Origin: Sphingobacterium populi
GTDB taxonomy: Bacteria; Bacteroidota; Bacteroidia; Sphingobacteriales; Sphingobacteriaceae
NCBI RefSeq assembly: GCF_001586775.1
Contig: NZ_LQXS01000005.1
Location: 1 to 64,000 of the forward strand
Direction of reading: 5' to 3'
DNA: 64,000 bases
Positions 47,831 to 57,275 of the stretch are shown here, one piece after another. A model generated the notes under the pieces. That model saw nothing but the letters and a program-made list of their open reading frames with translations. It had not been told where the DNA came from and made no database searches. The position numbers and the translations under genes are program-made. Every line of letters starts with the position of its first letter. The stretch's first letter is position 1.

Positions 47831-48766
47831 ATGCAGAATAATAGAGTTTATAGAATACCAACCTCCGAGATTAAAGACATTACAGATTTAGTTTCTAATC
47901 AGCAGACGAGTTTACTTCCCGCTACGTCGAGCATTCTGACGAACGATTCCTTTACGGTGGAGTATCTTCAGGATGGTAAATCCTCCATTACGGAAGATCC
48001 AGAGAAGTATGTACTGTGCATGGTCGTGCAAGGCAGCGCTCTGATCGATGGGGCTGATCTGTGGCTTGATATCAGCAGCGGAAGCCTGCTTTGCTCTTCG
48101 GGAGGATTGTACTTAAAAGAGTGGACGGATGATTTTTCCTGTTTTGTCATCCATATTAAAAAAGATTTTTTGGAGGAAGTGTTGGCATTTGTTCCTTCGA
48201 TACAAGATACGATTGATTCCAAGTTTGATCAACCTTTTGTTTTTTTTGTTGCAGAGAATGTCCAAAAACCTATTATTAGGCTTTTTGCCGATATCTATGA
48301 GGAGTTCTATAGCGGTAAATTTTTGCGCACGAGTATGCTAAAAGTGTTGTTGGTAGAACTGGTGCTAAAAGTAGTTCGAGCCACCCAGCTTACGCCAGCG
48401 GAAGTGGAAGTGGAACACACCACGTCACGTAAAGAATTGTTGGTGAAGGATTTTCAACAACGTGTAGACAAGCACTTTATGACTGTACGGCGCGTAAACC
48501 AGTACGCTTCTATGCTATTTGTGTCGGCCAAATATCTTAGCGAAAGCGTGAAGGAAGTGTTGGGTGTAACTGCGTTGCAAATCATACACGACCGGCTTTC
48601 TAAAGAGGCCGAATACTGGCTTTCTCAAACGACGCTTAGCGTGAAGGAGATTGCTTTTAAGCTGAACTTTGACAATAGCTCGCACTTCAGCAGATTCTTT
48701 AAGCGCTTTGCAGGTATCAATCCGGGGCAATTTCAGCGCCGCGTACAGGTTGCAGCATTGCGCTAA
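47831..48766 (+). CDS. AraC-family transcriptional regulator
   Basis: The 311-residue protein has an N-terminal cupin-like region (about 20-190) and a C-terminal AraC-type double helix-turn-helix (about 210-305) with VSAKYLSESVKEVLG and VKEIAFKLNFDNSSHFSRFFKRFAGINPGQFQ. Such regulators in Bacteroidota often control nearby outer-membrane or efflux genes. No obvious target is adjacent; the small barrel gene upstream is one candidate. Confidence 0.93.
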   Translation: MQNNRVYRIPTSEIKDITDLVSNQQTSLLPATSSILTNDSFTVEYLQDGKSSITEDPEKYVLCMVVQGSALIDGADLWLDISSGSLLCSSGGLYLKEWTDDFSCFVIHIKKDFLEEVLAFVPSIQDTIDSKFDQPFVFFVAENVQKPIIRLFADIYEEFYSGKFLRTSMLKVLLVELVLKVVRATQLTPAEVEVEHTTSRKELLVKDFQQRVDKHFMTVRRVNQYASMLFVSAKYLSESVKEVLGVTALQIIHDRLSKEAEYWLSQTTLSVKEIAFKLNFDNSSHFSRFFKRFAGINPGQFQRRVQVAALR

Positions 48767-49330
48767 CGACATTATGCTCCCTTTTATCTTCGGCCGATGT
48801 GGCTTAAGAGAGTAATCTTGAAAGCGGCAGCATTTTAAACTATAAGAGTTCTAACATACGTTAGATAGCATCGTCATGCTTTATCCTTTTATATTTTTAA
48901 ATTTATCTTATTTGAAAAGCTTAATACGTTTAAAAGTAACTTGTTATTCACCACACAGTATTTAAGATTGCAAAAAGAAGAGTGAATGTGCCACAACCAG
49001 TAGCCTTAGTTCGACAAGTAGGTGACCAATTGCAAGTTTGCTATCAATCAAGCATTTGCGTGTGCCTAAGGTAATACAGCTGCATTGCGTCTATCAATAT
49101 AGCAAAGTAAGCATGTACCACACGATCAACATCGCAGCACAAGGAAGTAAGATAAATCTTAGGCTTCGACAAAACTGCTCACACTTTATTAGATGTATAA
49201 AGATACATATAAATACTAATAAACTTAGCGCGATAGAGCAAAATAAAACCTCTTGCTATTGGCAAGAGGTTTTTCGTGTTTTTTAGATACGTCTAAATAT
49301 CTTAAAATATTCGGCAATATGTAGCCTGTG
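48767..49330. other. Intergenic region with a terminator only
   Basis: About 560 bases between the AraC gene and the tRNA. Apart from the hairpin at 49245-49273, no gene or RNA was recognised. Confidence 0.5.
49245..49273 (-). terminator. Terminator of tRNA-Met
   Basis: AAAACCTCTTGC pairs with GCAAGAGGTTTT around a 5-base loop. On the minus strand a T-rich tail follows. It lies about 58 bases beyond the tRNA 3' end. Confidence 0.78.
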
Positions 49331-49404
49331 TAGCGGGGAGCAGGATCGAACTGCCGACCTCAGGGTTATGAATCCTGCGCTCTAACCATCTGAGCTACCC
49401 CGCC
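49331..49404 (-). tRNA. tRNA-Met (CAT anticodon)
   Basis: The minus strand folds into a cloverleaf of 74 bases: acceptor stem GGCGGGG with CCCCGCT and discriminator A, D arm GCTC...GAGC, anticodon loop TTCATAA with anticodon CAT, and T arm with GTTCGATCC. The CCA end is not encoded. The CAT anticodon together with this acceptor and the CAGGATTCATAACCCTG anticodon arm fits an elongator tRNA-Met; a lysidine-modified tRNA-Ile cannot be excluded. Confidence 0.93.
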
Positions 49405-49417
49405 GTTTTTCGTGTTG

Positions 49418-49446
49418 CAAATATAGTAATTAGGAATTACTATCAA
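49418..49446 (-). promoter_or_regulatory. Promoter of tRNA-Met
   Basis: On the minus strand TTG (49444-49446) and TATATTTG (49418-49425) are 18 bases apart. The predicted start lies a few bases before the tRNA 5' end. Confidence 0.7.
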
Positions 49447-49660
49447 AGGAAAAATAACAAATTTAGTTCTGAATTAGTTGCAAGATAAAGCAGTTTCATT
49501 TTTATCAGAGCGGACATAATGTATCATTAATTTCGCACATAATATACTTTATTTAACAGAATATTTGTGTATTATTACGGGCGGACTAAACCATCCCGTC
49601 GATCAGCACCGATGATCGGTAACCGTCCATTATAACGTAATTAATAATTCATCCTAGTGT

Positions 49661-50038
49661 ATGGCAGAGAAAGCAAAATTGACCTTAGAATATGTAGTTA
49701 ATTCTTCCCCTAGAATATTATTCCCGTATCTGTCTGAACCCAATGAATTGGCTCAGTGGTTTGCCGATGATGTAAATTATGCTGAAGGGATTTACGAGTT
49801 TGTATGGGACGATGAATCTTTCAAAGCAAAGCTTGTGCATTCGAAGGAGAATAAATGTGTAAAATACAAATGGCTAGATGACGATCCTTATTATTTCGAA
49901 ATTGAAATAGTTTTGGACGAATTGACCAATGACGTTGCATTGAGCATTACCGATTACGTCAAAGAAGATAACATAGAGGATAGAAAGTTGATTTGGAACA
50001 ATTCAATTAGCTATTTACAAAGTGTGATCGGCGCCTAA
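49661..50038 (+). CDS. START-like domain protein
   Basis: The 125-residue protein matches the START-like fold family of Bacteroidota (Bet v1/AHSA1-like). The signature pieces are YVVNSSPRILFPYLSEPNELAQWFADDV and KCVKYKWLDDDPY. Proteins of this fold bind hydrophobic ligands in a cavity; the ligand and role here are unknown. It precedes the LptF-type permease gene by about 70 bases, though a promoter box lies between. Confidence 0.88.
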   Translation: MAEKAKLTLEYVVNSSPRILFPYLSEPNELAQWFADDVNYAEGIYEFVWDDESFKAKLVHSKENKCVKYKWLDDDPYYFEIEIVLDELTNDVALSITDYVKEDNIEDRKLIWNNSISYLQSVIGA

Positions 50039-50045
50039 ATTTCTG

Positions 50046-50053
50046 TACCTTTG
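50046..50053 (+). promoter_or_regulatory. Promoter -7 box TACCTTTG for the LptF-type permease
   Basis: Exact match to TAnnTTTG, 55 bases before the gene start. Confidence 0.5.
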
Positions 50054-50108
50054 TCTTTACTTTTTGCTATTTGTATAGTCTATAAAGAACGTTAGGCGTC
50101 TGGTAGGG

Positions 50109-51613
50109 ATGAAGAAGATACACTTACTCATATTACATGCATTTATAAGACCGTTTTTAGTCACATTTACCATTGTGATGTTTGTCTTATTGATGCTCTT
50201 TTTGTTTAAGTACATTGATGATCTCATCGGCAAAGGCTTAGAATGGTACACCATATTAGAGCTGTTGGGCTATCAATGTATTGTACAGCTCACTATGCTT
50301 TGCCATTATCCATGCTATTATCATCGATCATGACGTTTGGTAATCTGGGTGAAAGCTATGAGCTCGTAGCCATTAAAGCGGCCGGCGTATCGCTTCGCAA
50401 TGCCATGGCACCGTTATTCATCTTAGTAGGTATTTTTGCTGGAGGTGCATTTATTTTTTCCGATTATACGCTGCCTGTTGTCAACCTTAAAATGGGCACG
50501 ATGCTATTAGATATAAGAAATCAAAAAGCAGATTTCCTTATTAAACCTGGAGTATTTAACAATAGTATCCCGGGATATTCGATCCGCGCAAGGAGTAAAA
50601 GTCAAGATGGCACCATACTGCACGATTTACTGATTTATAACCATACAACCAGCAGTAAAGCTACCAATATCCTAATCGCCAAAGAAGGCTACATGCATAA
50701 CTCTGTAGACAATCAATTCATGATCTTGCAACTACGAGATGGCGTACAATATGAAGACGCAAGAGCCCGCAATGCGACGAGATATGACGAAAGACAACAA
50801 TTTACAAGATTTCGTTTTAAAGAGTCTACTCAAAAATTCAGTATGGAGTCTTTTGGCGCACAGAAGACAGATGCAAGTTTGTTTAAGTCGCATCACCAGA
50901 TGTTAAATCTCAAACAGCTGAAACACTACTCGGATTCTAATCATATACAGCTAGATAGTGTAGGTCATATTATAGCAGAAGATTCCAAAAGAAATATTAA
51001 CTATTTTACTAACTATTATAACGAGAAACGTGATTCTTTGAAAAAGACTTTGGTCTCAACAGGGAACTATAGCTATCCTGATCTTGATTTGCAGTCGATA
51101 AGTGGTGATAAGCGGAATATTTTGAACAATGCCAATAGCCAAGTAAACTACGTGAAAGACATTGCTCAAAACAGAGGTCAGGAATACAAGCTGTATGTTG
51201 AAAAAGATATTCGCTATGATATCGAATGGCATCGAAAATTTACGTTAGCGGCATCCTGCTTACTATTGTTTGGAATTGGCGCACCCTTAGGTGCGATCAT
51301 TCGCAAAGGCGGATTGGGCTTACCTGTGGTGATGGCTATCGTCTTTTTTCTAATATATCATGTAATCTTCACTATCTCGGAAAAAGCGGCCAAAGATGGC
51401 AGTTTAGATCCCATAATCGGGATGTGGATGGCTATTATTGTCTTAACTCCACTGGCGATCTTCCTTACGTACAAATCTACGACTGACTCTGCGTTGTTTG
51501 ATATTGATCAGTACAAGATTAAGGCGCAGAAAACTTTTAACATATTGAAAGAGAAGGTTGAAAGATTTCGAGATCGTAATAAATCTAAAACTGGCTCTGA
51601 TATAGCCGGATAA
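50109..51613 (+). pseudogene. LptF/LptG-type (YjgP/YjgQ) permease, frameshifted
   Basis: LptF/LptG are the membrane parts of the ABC exporter that moves lipopolysaccharide to the outer membrane. The first part (MKKIHLLILHAFIRPF... to LELLGY) and the continuation (ALPLSMLLSSIMTFGNLGESYELVAIKAAG) are in different frames; a single base appears missing between about 50271 and 50300. Restored, the protein has about 501 residues, normal for the Bacteroidota family, with an N-terminal membrane part, a soluble jelly-roll part in the middle (about 110-360) and three C-terminal helices. A 5'-proximal break in a probably essential gene favours a sequence error. Confidence 0.87.
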
Positions 51614-51655
51614 AGATTATGACAGCATCCTTATAGAATATCTTCGAATTACCAC

Positions 51656-51663
51656 TAACTTTG
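51656..51663 (+). promoter_or_regulatory. Promoter -7 box TAACTTTG for ribBA
   Basis: Exact match to TAnnTTTG, 60 bases upstream of the ribBA ATG. Confidence 0.55.
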
Positions 51664-51723
51664 TAATGAGTAAGCTAGCATCGCGTGTATGCGCACTAGT
51701 TACCATTTTTTTTAAGCAACAAC

Positions 51724-52935
51724 ATGAAAGTACAATTAAACACCATAGAGGAAGCCATAGCAGATATACAGGCTGGAAAAGTGATCATTGTTGTCGACGA
51801 TGAAGACCGTGAAAATGAAGGTGATTTTGTAACAGCTGCACGCAACGCAACTCCGGAAATAATAAATTTTATGGCTACGCATGGCCGCGGACTGATCTGC
51901 GCTCCACTCACCGAAAAGCGATGCAAAGAGCTGGACTTAAACCTCATGGTTAATAACAATACCGCCGTGTATGAAACCAACTTTACCGTATCGGTAGATT
52001 TGCAAGGTTATGGTTGTACCACCGGAATATCATCATCAGATCGTTCTAAAACGATCTTAGCATTGATCAATCCTGACATTAAAAATGAAGAGCTCGGTCG
52101 TCCAGGACATATTTTTCCTTTGATTGCTAAGGATGGCGGCGTGCTACGGCGTACCGGACATACTGAAGCTGCCGTGGACTTAGCGCGGCTTGCAGGTTTT
52201 GAACCTGCTGGTGTGTTAGTTGAGGTATTAAAAGATGATGGCGAAATGGCTCGCCTTCCCGATTTATTAGAGGTAGCCAAACGTTTTGATCTCAAGATCA
52301 TCAGTATCGAAGACCTGATTCAATACCGTTTGAAGTACGATTCGCTAATAGAAGAAGTTGTACAAGTCCATATGCCCACCAACTGGGGCGACTTCCAATT
52401 AAAAGCTTATCGCCAAAAAAACACTAATGAAGAACATTTGGCTTTAATAAAAGGTACTTGGGAACCTGACGAACCTATAATGGTACGTGTGCATAGCTCT
52501 TGTATTACGGGTGATATCTTCGGTTCTTGCCGATGCGATTGTGGCCCACAATTACACAAATCAATGGAGCTCATCGAGCAAGAAGGTAAAGGTGTAATCG
52601 TGTATATGAACCAAGAAGGACGCGGTATCGGCTTGATCAACAAATTGCAGGCTTACAAATTGCAAGAACAAGGAATTGATACCGTAGATGCCAATATTCA
52701 GCTTGGCTTCAAACCAGATCTTCGCGATTACGGCGTCGGTGCTCAAATATTACGCGCATTAGGCATTACTAAAATGCGCCTACTATCTAACAACCCGACC
52801 AAACGTGCTGGTCTTACCGGATATGGATTAGAAGTGGTAGAAAATGTGGCAATAGAAATTGCACCGAATGCGCACAATGAATTTTATCTCAGAACAAAAC
52901 GAGATCGAATGGGTCATAGCTTAAAGAATATTTAA
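51724..52935 (+). CDS. ribBA: DHBP synthase / GTP cyclohydrolase II fusion
   Basis: RibBA makes both starting intermediates of riboflavin: 3,4-dihydroxy-2-butanone 4-phosphate from ribulose 5-phosphate, and the pyrimidine precursor from GTP. The N-terminal RibB part (about 1-200) shows [11 protein letters not shown] and [13 protein letters not shown]. The RibA part (about 205-403) has the zinc site [15 protein letters not shown] and the NQEGRGIGL segment. The 403-residue length is normal. No FMN riboswitch is visible in the short leader. Confidence 0.97.
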   Translation: MKVQLNTIEEAIADIQAGKVIIVVDDEDRENEGDFVTAARNATPEIINFMATHGRGLICAPLTEKRCKELDLNLMVNNNTAVYETNFTVSVDLQGYGCTTGISSSDRSKTILALINPDIKNEELGRPGHIFPLIAKDGGVLRRTGHTEAAVDLARLAGFEPAGVLVEVLKDDGEMARLPDLLEVAKRFDLKIISIEDLIQYRLKYDSLIEEVVQVHMPTNWGDFQLKAYRQKNTNEEHLALIKGTWEPDEPIMVRVHSSCITGDIFGSCRCDCGPQLHKSMELIEQEGKGVIVYMNQEGRGIGLINKLQAYKLQEQGIDTVDANIQLGFKPDLRDYGVGAQILRALGITKMRLLSNNPTKRAGLTGYGLEVVENVAIEIAPNAHNEFYLRTKRDRMGHSLKNI

Positions 52936-52941
52936 TCAAAC

Positions 52942-52966
52942 AAAAAGGACGAAAGCGTCCTTTTTT
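52942..52966 (+). terminator. Terminator of ribBA
   Basis: A perfect 10-bp stem, AAAAAGGACG with CGTCCTTTTT around the loop AAAG, followed by more T. Confidence 0.9.
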
Positions 52967-53055
52967 ATTTTACAATAGTTTTGCTTTGCAACAGTTTCTG
53001 ATGCGGATGTTCCTCTATCCGCTTGATACCGTAACAACTTATAAGAGTAAGGATC

Positions 53056-54489
53056 ATGATGAAAAATACTAGGTTAATTGAAAAAGCGTATCTACTTGGT
53101 GAATTCGTAGATACAAAAAATAAATTTGACGTAATCAATCCTGCATCCAATACCAGTATTGGGCAAGTGCCCGATCTACCTTTGGACCAAGTGGAAGCAG
53201 CAATCGCCTATTCCGACAAAGCATGGCAAAGTTGGAAAACCACGCCGATCGGAGAACGCAGCCAATTGTTGCATCAATTATATCAGCTCACATTAAAACA
53301 TCGTGAGCAACTGGCCGAAGTGATGACCTTAGAAAGCGGCAAACCCTTACAAGAATCCTTAGTTGAAGTCGATTATGCTGCTTCGTTTATCGTATGGTTT
53401 GCAGAAGAAGGCAAACGTGCTTATGGCGATACGATTCCATCGGTCAGTACTCGCAATAGATTACACACTATTAAACAAAGCGTAGGAGTCGTAGCAGCTA
53501 TTACACCATGGAATTTTCCATTAGCAATGCTCACACGCAAAGTCGCTCCAGCATTAGCAGCAGGCTGTACCGTGATTTTAAAGCCGGCATCACAAACGCC
53601 GTTCACGGCGTTGGCTTTTGCCAAGTTAGCGCAAGATGCAGGCATTCCAGCAGGTGTATTTCAAGTTGTCACGTCGACCAATAGTAAAGCAGTAGGCAAA
53701 TTATTAGCTTCTCACGACCTGATTCGTAAAATTTCATTTACCGGATCTACCGAAGTTGGGAGAACGTTGATGGAACAAGCCGCCAGCACGATCAAACGAA
53801 CTTCTATGGAATTGGGTGGTAATGCGCCTTTTATTGTGTTTGACGATGCCGATATTTCTGCCGCCGTAGAAGGCGCAATAGCCGCCAAATTTAGAAATGC
53901 TGGACAAACCTGCGTTTCGGTGAATCGCTTTTATGTGCACGATGCTGTTTATAATGAGTTTGCTGATGCATTAACTCGCGAAGTAAGCAAGCTGAAAGTA
54001 GGAAATGGTCTAGACGAAGGTGTAAAAGTTGGTCCACTGATCAATGAGAAAGCAGTTGAGAAAGTACAAAAGCATGTGCAAGATGCGCTAGATCATGGCG
54101 CAAAAGCGAAAACTGGTGGAAAGCATTTGAAAGGCAACTTCTTTGCCCCGACGGTGCTTACAGATGTGGCTGCGGATAGTCTAGTAGCGAGCGAAGAAAC
54201 GTTTGGTCCTGTATGTGCCCTATTTCGCTTCCACACAGAAGAAGAAGCAATACTGGCTGCAAATAATACACCATTCGGGTTAGCCGCGTATTTCTACAGC
54301 GAAAATGTACGGCGCTGTCATCGCGTTAGCGAACGATTGGAGTCTGGAATGGTTGGGGTAAATACCGGTATAATTTCTGACGCCTCGGCTCCGTTTGGCG
54401 GTGTGAAGCAATCCGGCGTTGGTAGAGAAGGCTCACATCACGGATTGGATGAATACCTAGAAATAAAATACATTAGCTACGGCCAGTAA
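53056..54489 (+). CDS. gabD: NAD(P)-dependent succinate-semialdehyde-type dehydrogenase
   Basis: This aldehyde dehydrogenase resembles GabD, which oxidises succinate semialdehyde to succinate. The 477-residue protein has VVAAITPWNFPLAM, the cofactor region GSTEVGRTLM, the catalytic glutamate in ELGGNAPFIVF and the catalytic cysteine in NAGQTCVSVNRF. The length fits the family. The start may be Met1 or Met2. It stands alone between two terminators; no GABA genes are close, so the exact substrate is inferred from family. Confidence 0.9.
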   Translation: MMKNTRLIEKAYLLGEFVDTKNKFDVINPASNTSIGQVPDLPLDQVEAAIAYSDKAWQSWKTTPIGERSQLLHQLYQLTLKHREQLAEVMTLESGKPLQESLVEVDYAASFIVWFAEEGKRAYGDTIPSVSTRNRLHTIKQSVGVVAAITPWNFPLAMLTRKVAPALAAGCTVILKPASQTPFTALAFAKLAQDAGIPAGVFQVVTSTNSKAVGKLLASHDLIRKISFTGSTEVGRTLMEQAASTIKRTSMELGGNAPFIVFDDADISAAVEGAIAAKFRNAGQTCVSVNRFYVHDAVYNEFADALTREVSKLKVGNGLDEGVKVGPLINEKAVEKVQKHVQDALDHGAKAKTGGKHLKGNFFAPTVLTDVAADSLVASEETFGPVCALFRFHTEEEAILAANNTPFGLAAYFYSENVRRCHRVSERLESGMVGVNTGIISDASAPFGGVKQSGVGREGSHHGLDEYLEIKYISYGQ

Positions 54490-54494
54490 AAGAA

Positions 54495-54518
54495 AAAAGC
54501 ACCTTTAGAGGTGCTTTT
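54495..54518. terminator. Bidirectional terminator between gabD and the barrel gene
   Basis: AAAAGCACCT pairs with AGGTGCTTTT around the loop TTAG. The genes on both sides point towards it. Confidence 0.88.
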
Positions 54519-54523
54519 ATTCT

Positions 54524-55036
54524 TTACCAAATATGGTAGCGCAAACCGACCATCACAAAGTGCGGCCGATCATCCCTAAAACGCACTTCAGATTTTAGCT
54601 TATAGCCCGCATATAATGATAGCGCTACATCTGGCACATAGTAACTAACACCTACCTGCGCATTGAGCGTAGTACGTTGATGATAATCTTCATTTCGAAT
54701 ATTATTGTCGTCAAAACTAAGAATACGATCGTATTCACTGGCCGCTCCACCACCGGCAAATACATTCCAATTGTTGGTGGTACGATCCAAAAACGTATAG
54801 ATATAGTCTGCTCCAAAGGCGGCAAAATCTTTCTGGCCATGCACCAACACTTGTACACCATGATGCAGTTCAAAATCATATTTACCTTGAATACCAAACG
54901 TCCCTCTGCCCCGCTCTCCAAATTCTGGTGCTTGCAAATTCATATCACCATAAAATCCAAAAGCCCAATCGTGTTCCTGTGCCTGCACAGTAGACAATCC
55001 GACAATAGCAACCAGTAATAGTAGTAGTTTTTTCAT
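54524..55036 (-). CDS. Small outer-membrane beta-barrel protein
   Basis: The 170-residue protein has a signal peptide (MKKLLLLLVAIVGLSTVQAQ) and about eight amphipathic strands with a final aromatic strand MVGLRYHIW. It looks like an 8-strand barrel of unknown function. I chose ATG at 55036 because upstream sequence in frame (to 55147) overlaps hemJ and is not signal-like. It lies five bases after the hemJ stop, so it is probably the last gene of that run. Confidence 0.82.
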   Translation of the reverse strand: MKKLLLLLVAIVGLSTVQAQEHDWAFGFYGDMNLQAPEFGERGRGTFGIQGKYDFELHHGVQVLVHGQKDFAAFGADYIYTFLDRTTNNWNVFAGGGAASEYDRILSFDDNNIRNEDYHQRTTLNAQVGVSYYVPDVALSLYAGYKLKSEVRFRDDRPHFVMVGLRYHIW

Positions 55037-55041
55037 GTTAT

Positions 55042-55593
55042 TTAGTTTTGATCTTGCGCCTTGCGCGCCAAATATCTTTTGTACGTTTTTATACCGATCA
55101 TGAGCAGAATAGCTAACCCAACCAATCCACCAACTCCATACATCCACTGAAATGCAGATTTGAGAACCACAATGAATACGATGGCAAAAAGAAATATCGT
55201 CGATACTTCATTCCATAAGCGCAATTGTGCGGATGTCCACGTTAGCTTCTCATTCGCCAAGGCAAACATCATGCGCTGACATATGAAATGATATATGGCC
55301 AAGCCAGCAACAAAACCTAGCTTCATTTGCATCCAACCCATCGCTAATAATCCGGGATTTACCCACAGCATCGTCAATGCAGATGCAAACACCAGATACA
55401 TCGCCGGCGTTGTGATTACCCACCACAATCGGCGTTCCATGATTTGAAATTGCTGATGCAATACACGATAAACTTCTGGCGATTTGGCTTTTGCCTCTGT
55501 ATGATAGATAAAAAGACGAGGCATATAGAATAAGCCCGCCATCCAGCAAACCACGAAGATGATATGTATCGACTTAGCGTAAAGATATATCAT
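55042..55593 (-). CDS. hemJ: Protoporphyrinogen IX oxidase HemJ-type
   Basis: HemJ oxidises protoporphyrinogen IX to protoporphyrin IX late in haem synthesis. The 183-residue protein has about four transmembrane segments and the family segments KSIHIIFVVCWMAGLFYMPRL and RLWNEV. The position downstream of hemE supports the haem assignment. A long inverted repeat separates the two genes. Confidence 0.9.
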   Translation of the reverse strand: MIYLYAKSIHIIFVVCWMAGLFYMPRLFIYHTEAKAKSPEVYRVLHQQFQIMERRLWWVITTPAMYLVFASALTMLWVNPGLLAMGWMQMKLGFVAGLAIYHFICQRMMFALANEKLTWTSAQLRLWNEVSTIFLFAIVFIVVLKSAFQWMYGVGGLVGLAILLMIGIKTYKRYLARKAQDQN

Positions 55594-55610
55594 GACCGTA
55601 TTTCAAAGTG

Positions 55611-55665
55611 CAACGTGGGGTGCTCGTGTATAGTAATCGACCAATCACACAAGCACCCCACGTTG
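55611..55665. repeat. 19-bp inverted repeat between hemE and hemJ
   Basis: The arms at 55611-55629 and 55647-55665 are complementary over 19 bases with one mismatch, around a 17-base loop. No T run follows on either strand, so it does not look like a simple terminator. It may be a processing or stability element or a repeat of a dispersed family. Confidence 0.7.
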
Positions 55666-55704
55666 GTATAACAATAATTTTTAAAAGTCGTTTGTACGCT
55701 TTGC

Positions 55705-56742
55705 TTAATATCTGAATTCTTTTACGACTTCGATCGCGTATTTCACATTATCAAATGGAATATCCGGCATAATACCATGACCCAAATTGAAGATAAAGCC
55801 ATCGACACCGCGCATGCGCTCAAACAATTGCAAGATCTTCTCGCGAATTACTTTTTTATCCGCATACAATACGAATGGATCCAAGTTACCTTGTACCGCG
55901 ATATTCGCTGGTAAAGCTTGCTTGATGTTTAGCAGATCCGCATTCCAATCGACTGAAATTACATCTGGTTTGGCCTCAGCCATTACTGGCGCAAATACCG
56001 AACTTCCCTTGCAGAAAGAAATCACCGGGATATCCTGTCTGTTCAATTTGGAGATAATGTATTTGTTGTAGTGGTGCGAGAACTCATGATAATCATTCCA
56101 CGATAGTGCCAAAGCCCAGCTATCAAAAAGTTGAATCGCGTTTACGCCAGCAGCGATCTGCATATTCAAATATTCCACCGTGACATCGGCTACCTTTTGC
56201 AAAATAGCATGTGCCAGCTCAGGCTCATTGTTTAGCATGAGCTTCGTTCTTTTGAAATCTTTGGAAGAAGCGCCTTCGACCAAGTAGCTCAAGATAGTGA
56301 ATGGAGCACCTGCAAAACCAATTAACGGAATACTTTTATCCAAACGCTGTTGAATCACCTTGATCGCATCGGCTACATATTGCAAACGATCGATACAATC
56401 TACCGACAAACGTTCCATATCCGCTACCGTACGCACTGGATTAGCAAAACGAGGACCAACACCTTGCTCAAATGAAAGATCACCTCCCATCGCTTCTGCT
56501 GTGACCAAGATATCAGAAAATAGAATAGCGCCATCAATACCCAACAAATCTACTGGCAACATGGTAACATCAGCGGCGATCTCTGGTGTTTTGCACATTT
56601 CTAAAAAGGAATACTTATTCTTGATTTCCCAATATTCTTTCATAAATCGCCCAGCTTGGCGCATCATCCACACAGGCGGACGTTCTGTTTGCTGCGACCA
56701 AGCAGCACGGAGTAGCAAATCGTTTTGTAAGGTATCTTTCAC
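55705..56742 (-). CDS. hemE: Uroporphyrinogen decarboxylase
   Basis: HemE removes the four acetate carboxyls of uroporphyrinogen III to give coproporphyrinogen III. The 345-residue protein shows RPPVWMMRQAGRF, FSDILVTAEAMG and GFAGAPFTILSYLVEG, the family signatures. It starts with GTG at 56742, which overlaps the TAG stop of the upstream TPR gene (TAGTG). Confidence 0.97.
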   Translation of the reverse strand: MKDTLQNDLLLRAAWSQQTERPPVWMMRQAGRFMKEYWEIKNKYSFLEMCKTPEIAADVTMLPVDLLGIDGAILFSDILVTAEAMGGDLSFEQGVGPRFANPVRTVADMERLSVDCIDRLQYVADAIKVIQQRLDKSIPLIGFAGAPFTILSYLVEGASSKDFKRTKLMLNNEPELAHAILQKVADVTVEYLNMQIAAGVNAIQLFDSWALALSWNDYHEFSHHYNKYIISKLNRQDIPVISFCKGSSVFAPVMAEAKPDVISVDWNADLLNIKQALPANIAVQGNLDPFVLYADKKVIREKILQLFERMRGVDGFIFNLGHGIMPDIPFDNVKYAIEVVKEFRY

Positions 56743-57257
56743 TATATATGTTTATTAACTTCTGTTCTTATTTTTTCGACAATACTTTGCTGGCGCGCCG
56801 TTAGTTTCAATTTCTCAGCGACGTCCAAATAACCCACTACGCGTTCGTAGTCTTTTTTGCGCAAATTGATATTCGCTAGATTGACCAATACCATCCCTTT
56901 TTCATAATCTTTTCGCCATGGCAACCGCGAAGCCAATTGAAAATGATACTCTGCTTCTTCAAATCGCTCTTCCTTTAGCGCAATATTTCCCATCATAAAT
57001 TCGTAGAAATTACGACGACCTTTGCGCAAGCGATCCGGATTATCAATCTCAGCAAGCAACTTTTTGGTGTTTTCGTAATCCTGACGGTGAAAAGCTTGCG
57101 TAGCAAGGTACACCGTCCCTTCGCGTAGATGACTCCATAGCAAATAAGCTAACGCACCGGCTAAGTACACGATAATGTTGTACTGCTGCACGGTGATGGC
57201 ATATACAATAAATGTACATATGATCCCTGCCGCGATTAATCTCCCTCTGGTATTCAT
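56742..57257 (-). CDS. Membrane-anchored TPR protein, uncharacterised
   Basis: The 171-residue protein has two N-terminal hydrophobic segments (about 8-40) followed by TPR-like helices, such as FMMGNIALKEERFEEAEYHFQLA and VNLANINLRKKDYERVVGYL. It is 18 bases after the response-regulator gene and directly overlaps hemE, so it is co-transcribed with both. Function is unknown. Confidence 0.85.
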   Translation of the reverse strand: MNTRGRLIAAGIICTFIVYAITVQQYNIIVYLAGALAYLLWSHLREGTVYLATQAFHRQDYENTKKLLAEIDNPDRLRKGRRNFYEFMMGNIALKEERFEEAEYHFQLASRLPWRKDYEKGMVLVNLANINLRKKDYERVVGYLDVAEKLKLTARQQSIVEKIRTEVNKHI

Positions 57258-57275
57258 AGGTATTAGGGTAGCTTT

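Noticed and set aside
51666-51803. Small frame starting ATG-AGT-AAG that overlaps the ribBA start
   Set aside because: Its ATG lies only two bases after the -7 box, before the expected transcription start, and the peptide is not protein-like.
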